Shown one piece after another: positions 14,211 to 17,042 of a stretch of DNA of 17,042 bases. The stretch is from Pistricoccus aurantiacus (GTDB lineage Bacteria > Pseudomonadota > Gammaproteobacteria > Pseudomonadales > Halomonadaceae). Location of the stretch: NCBI RefSeq assembly GCF_042682565.1, contig NZ_JBHUIC010000023.1; one strand, 5' to 3'. Position 1 is the stretch's first letter. Each line of letters starts with the position of its first letter. The notes under the pieces are model-generated. The model was not told where the DNA came from. It searched no databases and saw only the letters and a program-made list of their open reading frames with translations. The translations under genes and the position numbers were made by a program.

Positions 14211-16184
14211 CTAGGGCTTCAGATGCTCCCGGGCTTCTTCTGCGTTGTCATAGATATGCGGCGACAGCGCTCGCTGTTCCAGGGCGTCGCCGAGCTTCAT
14301 GCGCAGGAAGCCGCTGGTGGTATAGCGCGTGACCCGGCTGTAGTAGTGCTCTTCCAGGTAGCTGACCATGGCCGTGTAGGTTTCCAGCAGATCCTCGTCG
14401 ATACGGAAGTTGTCGTAGTTGACGACGGCATAGACTCGCCGTCCCAGCGGTGCTAGCCGACTCTCCGCCGCATGACGGATGGCATCGATGTCCGCCTGGG
14501 ACTTGATACGCAGATTTTCGAAGTCGACGAAGAAGATTTCCTCCGCGGCATCGAAGGTGAAGCGTTGCTCCAGGGGGCGGCTCAGCAGATCGTCGCGCAG
14601 CCCCATGGGATGATCGAGGAAGATACGGCCATCCATCGCTCTCGGCGGTGCGGGCATGGCGGGAGTGAAGTTCATCAGAGCCAGCACGTCTCGGTCGAGA
14701 TCCACCCCCGGGGCGAGCTCGATGAGGGTGACGCCCTGGGCGGTCAACTGGAAGACGCAGCGTTCCGTGACGTAGAGCACGTCACGCTGCTCCTGGATTG
14801 CCAGAGGGCCACTGAAAGTACGATGCTCGACTCCCTCGACGAACTTGGCGAGACCGCCCTCGGCGAGCTTCAAACGGCCATCAGCAACCGCGAGTTCCCC
14901 CTGGGCCGCCAGGAAGGTGCCCATGAACACCACCTTGCGGGCCCGCTGGCTGATGTTGATGAAGCCGCCGGCGCCGGCCAGCCGCGAGCCGAACTTGGAG
15001 ACGTTGACGTTGCCCTCGCCGTCGACCTGGGCCATGCCCAGGAAGGCGATATCCAGGCCCCCGCCGTCGTAGAAATCGAACTGGGCCGGCTGATCGATGA
15101 TCGCCTGGGTGTTCAGGGCGGCGCCGAAATCCAGCCCGCTGGCTGGCAGGCCGCCGATCACCCCGGGCTCCGCGGTCAAGGTCAGAAGCTCCAGCACCCG
15201 CTCCTCGCTGGCCACCGGGCCGACCCCTTCCGGCATGCCGATGCCCAGGTTGACCACTGCGTTGGGGCGCAGCTCGAAGGCCGCCCGTCGGGCGATGATC
15301 TTGCGCGCGGAGAGCGGCATCGGCTCCAGGGTCGCCATGGGCGCCTTGATCTCCCCGGAATAGGCCGGATTGTAACGAGTGCTGAAGGTCTGCCAGTGGT
15401 GTTCCGGGTTGTCGCAGATCACCACGCAGTCCACCAGCACCCCGGGAATCTTGACGTCCTTGGGGTGCAGAGTAGCGCGCTCCGCCAGGCGCTCCACCTG
15501 AACGATCACAACCCCGCCGCAGTTGTGCACCGCCGTGGCGATGGCCAGGGACTCCAGCACCAGCGCCTCGTGCTCCATGGTGACGTTGCCGAGCGTATCC
15601 GCGGTGGTGCCGCGCAAAAAAGCCACCTGCAAGGACTGGGCTTTATAGAACAGGTACTCCTCGCCGTCGATGGGCAGGAGCCTGACGATCTCCTCCCGGG
15701 TCGCGTCATTGATCCGGCCGCCATCCAGGCGAGGATCGACGAAGGTACCGAGTCCCACCCGGCTGAGGGTGCCGGGCTTGCCGGCGGCGATATCGCGAAA
15801 CAGGTGCGAGATCACCCCCTGGGGCAGGTTCCAGGCCTGAATGCGACCCTCGACGGCGAGCTTCTGCAGCTTCGGCACCAGTCCCCAGTGTCCGCCGATC
15901 ACCTTGGCCACCAGTCCTTCGTGACCCAAGTGATTGAGCCCTCGGGTCTTACCGTCCCCTTGGCCGGCGGCATACATCAGGGTCAGATCCCGGGGTTGGC
16001 CGGTCTCCAGGAAGCGTTCTTCAAGGGCCACCGCCAGGTGCTCGGCGAAGCCGATACCGACGAAGCCGCCGGTGGCCAGGGCATCGCCGTCTCGGATCAG
16101 GTTCACCGCCTCCCGCGCGGAGACGATCTTGCCCTTCTCGGTAAAAGGACGGTGGGAAAGCAGCGGATGAGTCTGGCGAGGCAT
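14211..16184 (-). CDS. Fused alpha/beta acyl-CoA:acetate/3-ketoacid CoA-transferase with C-terminal extension
   Basis: A 657-residue class I CoA-transferase with both half-domains in one chain, as in propionate CoA-transferase and YdiF. It moves CoA between acyl-CoA and short organic acids through a glutamyl-CoA intermediate. The alpha half starts with KGKIVSAREAVNLIRDGDAL (17-36) and GGFVGIGF (39-46). The beta half has NLGIGMPEGV (312-321) and the active-site Glu339 in EPGVIGG (339-345). The usual enzyme ends near PGVDLDRDVLALMNFTP (492-508), where relatives of about 520 residues stop. Here about 149 residues follow, including VVNYDNFRIDEDLL (587-600) and YSRVTRYTTSGFLRMKLGDA (615-634). AAGGA lies seven bases before the ATG. 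It follows the FAH-family gene by 47 bases on the same strand, probably in one operon. The substrate is not certain. Confidence 0.9.
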   Translation of the reverse strand: MPRQTHPLLSHRPFTEKGKIVSAREAVNLIRDGDALATGGFVGIGFAEHLAVALEERFLETGQPRDLTLMYAAGQGDGKTRGLNHLGHEGLVAKVIGGHWGLVPKLQKLAVEGRIQAWNLPQGVISHLFRDIAAGKPGTLSRVGLGTFVDPRLDGGRINDATREEIVRLLPIDGEEYLFYKAQSLQVAFLRGTTADTLGNVTMEHEALVLESLAIATAVHNCGGVVIVQVERLAERATLHPKDVKIPGVLVDCVVICDNPEHHWQTFSTRYNPAYSGEIKAPMATLEPMPLSARKIIARRAAFELRPNAVVNLGIGMPEGVGPVASEERVLELLTLTAEPGVIGGLPASGLDFGAALNTQAIIDQPAQFDFYDGGGLDIAFLGMAQVDGEGNVNVSKFGSRLAGAGGFINISQRARKVVFMGTFLAAQGELAVADGRLKLAEGGLAKFVEGVEHRTFSGPLAIQEQRDVLYVTERCVFQLTAQGVTLIELAPGVDLDRDVLALMNFTPAMPAPPRAMDGRIFLDHPMGLRDDLLSRPLEQRFTFDAAEEIFFVDFENLRIKSQADIDAIRHAAESRLAPLGRRVYAVVNYDNFRIDEDLLETYTAMVSYLEEHYYSRVTRYTTSGFLRMKLGDALEQRALSPHIYDNAEEAREHLKP

Positions 16185-16231
16185 GGCGGCGTCCTTGATG
16201 ACTGTCTCGTCAACGTAGCACAGGCTGCGCC

Positions 16232-16894
16232 CTAGGGTGCCACGGCGGTGGTCAGCTCCAGCCCTGCGCTCAGGGAAAAATGCAGCTCGCTGCCCGGGAT
16301 CAGCGGCCCCACCCCGGCGGGGGTGCCGGTCAGTACCACATCCCCGGGTTCAAGGGTGAAATGACGGCTCATTTCCGCCAGCAGAGCCGGGATCGGAAAC
16401 AGCATGTCCTTGGGGTTGCCCTGCTGGCGCCGCTCGCCGTCGATATCCAGGGAAAAGCTCAATGCCTTCCAGTCGGGTATCTCATTGAGTCGAATAAAAG
16501 ACGACAGCGGGCAGGCGCCGTCGAAACCCTTGGCGATTTCCCAGGGCTGACCCTTTTCCTTGAGCCGCGACTGGACCGCCCGCAGGGTCAGATCCAGGGC
16601 CAGCCCTATTCCTGCCACCGCCTGTTCCGCTTGCTGAGGCGACGCCGCCGTCAGCGTCTCACCGATCAGCAGCGCAAGCTCGGTTTCGAAATGCACCTCG
16701 CCGCGCCCGGCGACGTCGATCGGCTGATCGAGGGGCACCGCCGCGGTGGCGGGTTTGATGAACAGCAGCGGCTCGCTCGGCACCGGATTGTTCAGTTCCC
16801 GGGCATGGTCCGCGTAGTTGCGGCCGACACAGACGATCTTGCCAAGGGCGTGATCGAAAGCGTCGCCATCAAGAAAATTCGCGGTAAACGGCAT
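16232..16894 (-). CDS. Fumarylacetoacetate hydrolase-family protein (YcgM/FAHD1-like acylpyruvase)
   Basis: A 220-residue metal-dependent C-C hydrolase, the size of E. coli YcgM and human FAHD1, which act on acylpyruvates and oxaloacetate. The ligands are visible: Glu70 and Glu72 in HFETELAL (68-75) and Asp101. Also present are KIVCVGRNYADHA (19-31), KGFDGACPLS (122-131) and DVVLTGTPAGVG (185-196). The ATG at 16894 follows GGAG by eight bases. A longer frame reaches 17002 but would run through the tRNA gene at 16966-17042 and adds no family sequence. It is first in a likely operon with the CoA-transferase and divergent from the tRNA promoter. Whether it is a hydrolase, decarboxylase or tautomerase here cannot be told from sequence. 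Confidence 0.9.
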   Translation of the reverse strand: MPFTANFLDGDAFDHALGKIVCVGRNYADHARELNNPVPSEPLLFIKPATAAVPLDQPIDVAGRGEVHFETELALLIGETLTAASPQQAEQAVAGIGLALDLTLRAVQSRLKEKGQPWEIAKGFDGACPLSSFIRLNEIPDWKALSFSLDIDGERRQQGNPKDMLFPIPALLAEMSRHFTLEPGDVVLTGTPAGVGPLIPGSELHFSLSAGLELTTAVAP

Positions 16895-16924
16895 GGAAAT
16901 CGCTCCAACAAGTGAAAGGGGGCA

Positions 16925-16952
16925 TTGACAACGCCAATGAAACTGGTAGTAT
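16925..16952 (+). promoter_or_regulatory. Promoter of tRNA-fMet
   Basis: A perfect -35 TTGACA at 16925-16930, a 16-base spacer and TAGTAT at 16947-16952 (4 of 6), then a GC-rich discriminator (CGCCCAC). This is the usual build of a growth-rate- and ppGpp-controlled stable RNA promoter. The tRNA begins 13 bases after the -10. Confidence 0.75.
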
Positions 16953-16965
16953 ACGCCCACGTTGA

Positions 16966-17042
<77 letters not shown>

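Noticed and set aside
14472..16235. 587-codon open frame on the plus strand
   Set aside because: Antisense to the CoA-transferase, with the same mirror composition and no family match.

Overview
The window looks like chromosomal DNA of a high-GC gammaproteobacterium, most plausibly a Halomonas-like or related oceanospirillad. This rests on gene families and gene order, not on a database match: a PolA 927 aa long (E. coli PolA is 928), a DUF2782-type protein beside an APH-fold homoserine kinase ThrB (known near polA in Pseudomonas and relatives), a long SpeA, and a gammaproteobacterial initiator tRNA. GC-rich third positions dominate the housekeeping genes.

Layout. (1) 1-96 is the last 31 codons of a frame resembling the end of an IS5-type transposase. 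(2) 189-2872 is a two-gene operon for a ferric-iron-type ABC importer, a fused permease and an ATPase joined by an ATGA overlap, with no substrate-binding gene in view. A hairpin terminator follows. (3) 2873-5696 starts with a stretch of about 29% GC carrying a good promoter and a 40-codon ORF coupled by GTGA to an EboC-type UbiA prenyltransferase. Convergent to it is an EboF-type phosphodiesterase/alkaline phosphatase. These are two components of the ebo cluster without the others. (4) 6018-8801 is polA on the minus strand, with its own promoter and a 3' hairpin. (5) 9131-10819 is an MscS-type channel with a large exported N-terminal domain. (6) 10956-14198 holds a secreted DUF2782 protein, then thrB and speA overlapping by ATGA. 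(7) 14211-16894 is a minus-strand pair, an FAH-family hydrolase followed by a fused CoA-transferase with an unusual C-terminal extension. (8) 16966-17042 is an initiator tRNA-fMet reading rightward out of the window behind a strong promoter.

How the parts fit. Most of the window is housekeeping: replication and repair (polA), threonine synthesis (thrB), polyamine synthesis (speA), acyl-CoA and acylpyruvate metabolism, and translation initiation. The accessory material lies at 1-188 and in the Ebo-like section. The most unusual system is the stand-alone EboC/EboF-like pair. The known ebo cluster handles export or processing of a metabolite at the cytoplasmic membrane, and here a membrane prenyltransferase-like protein and a phosphatase-fold protein with altered metal ligands persist alone. 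No CRISPR array, prophage, toxin-antitoxin pair or rRNA was seen.
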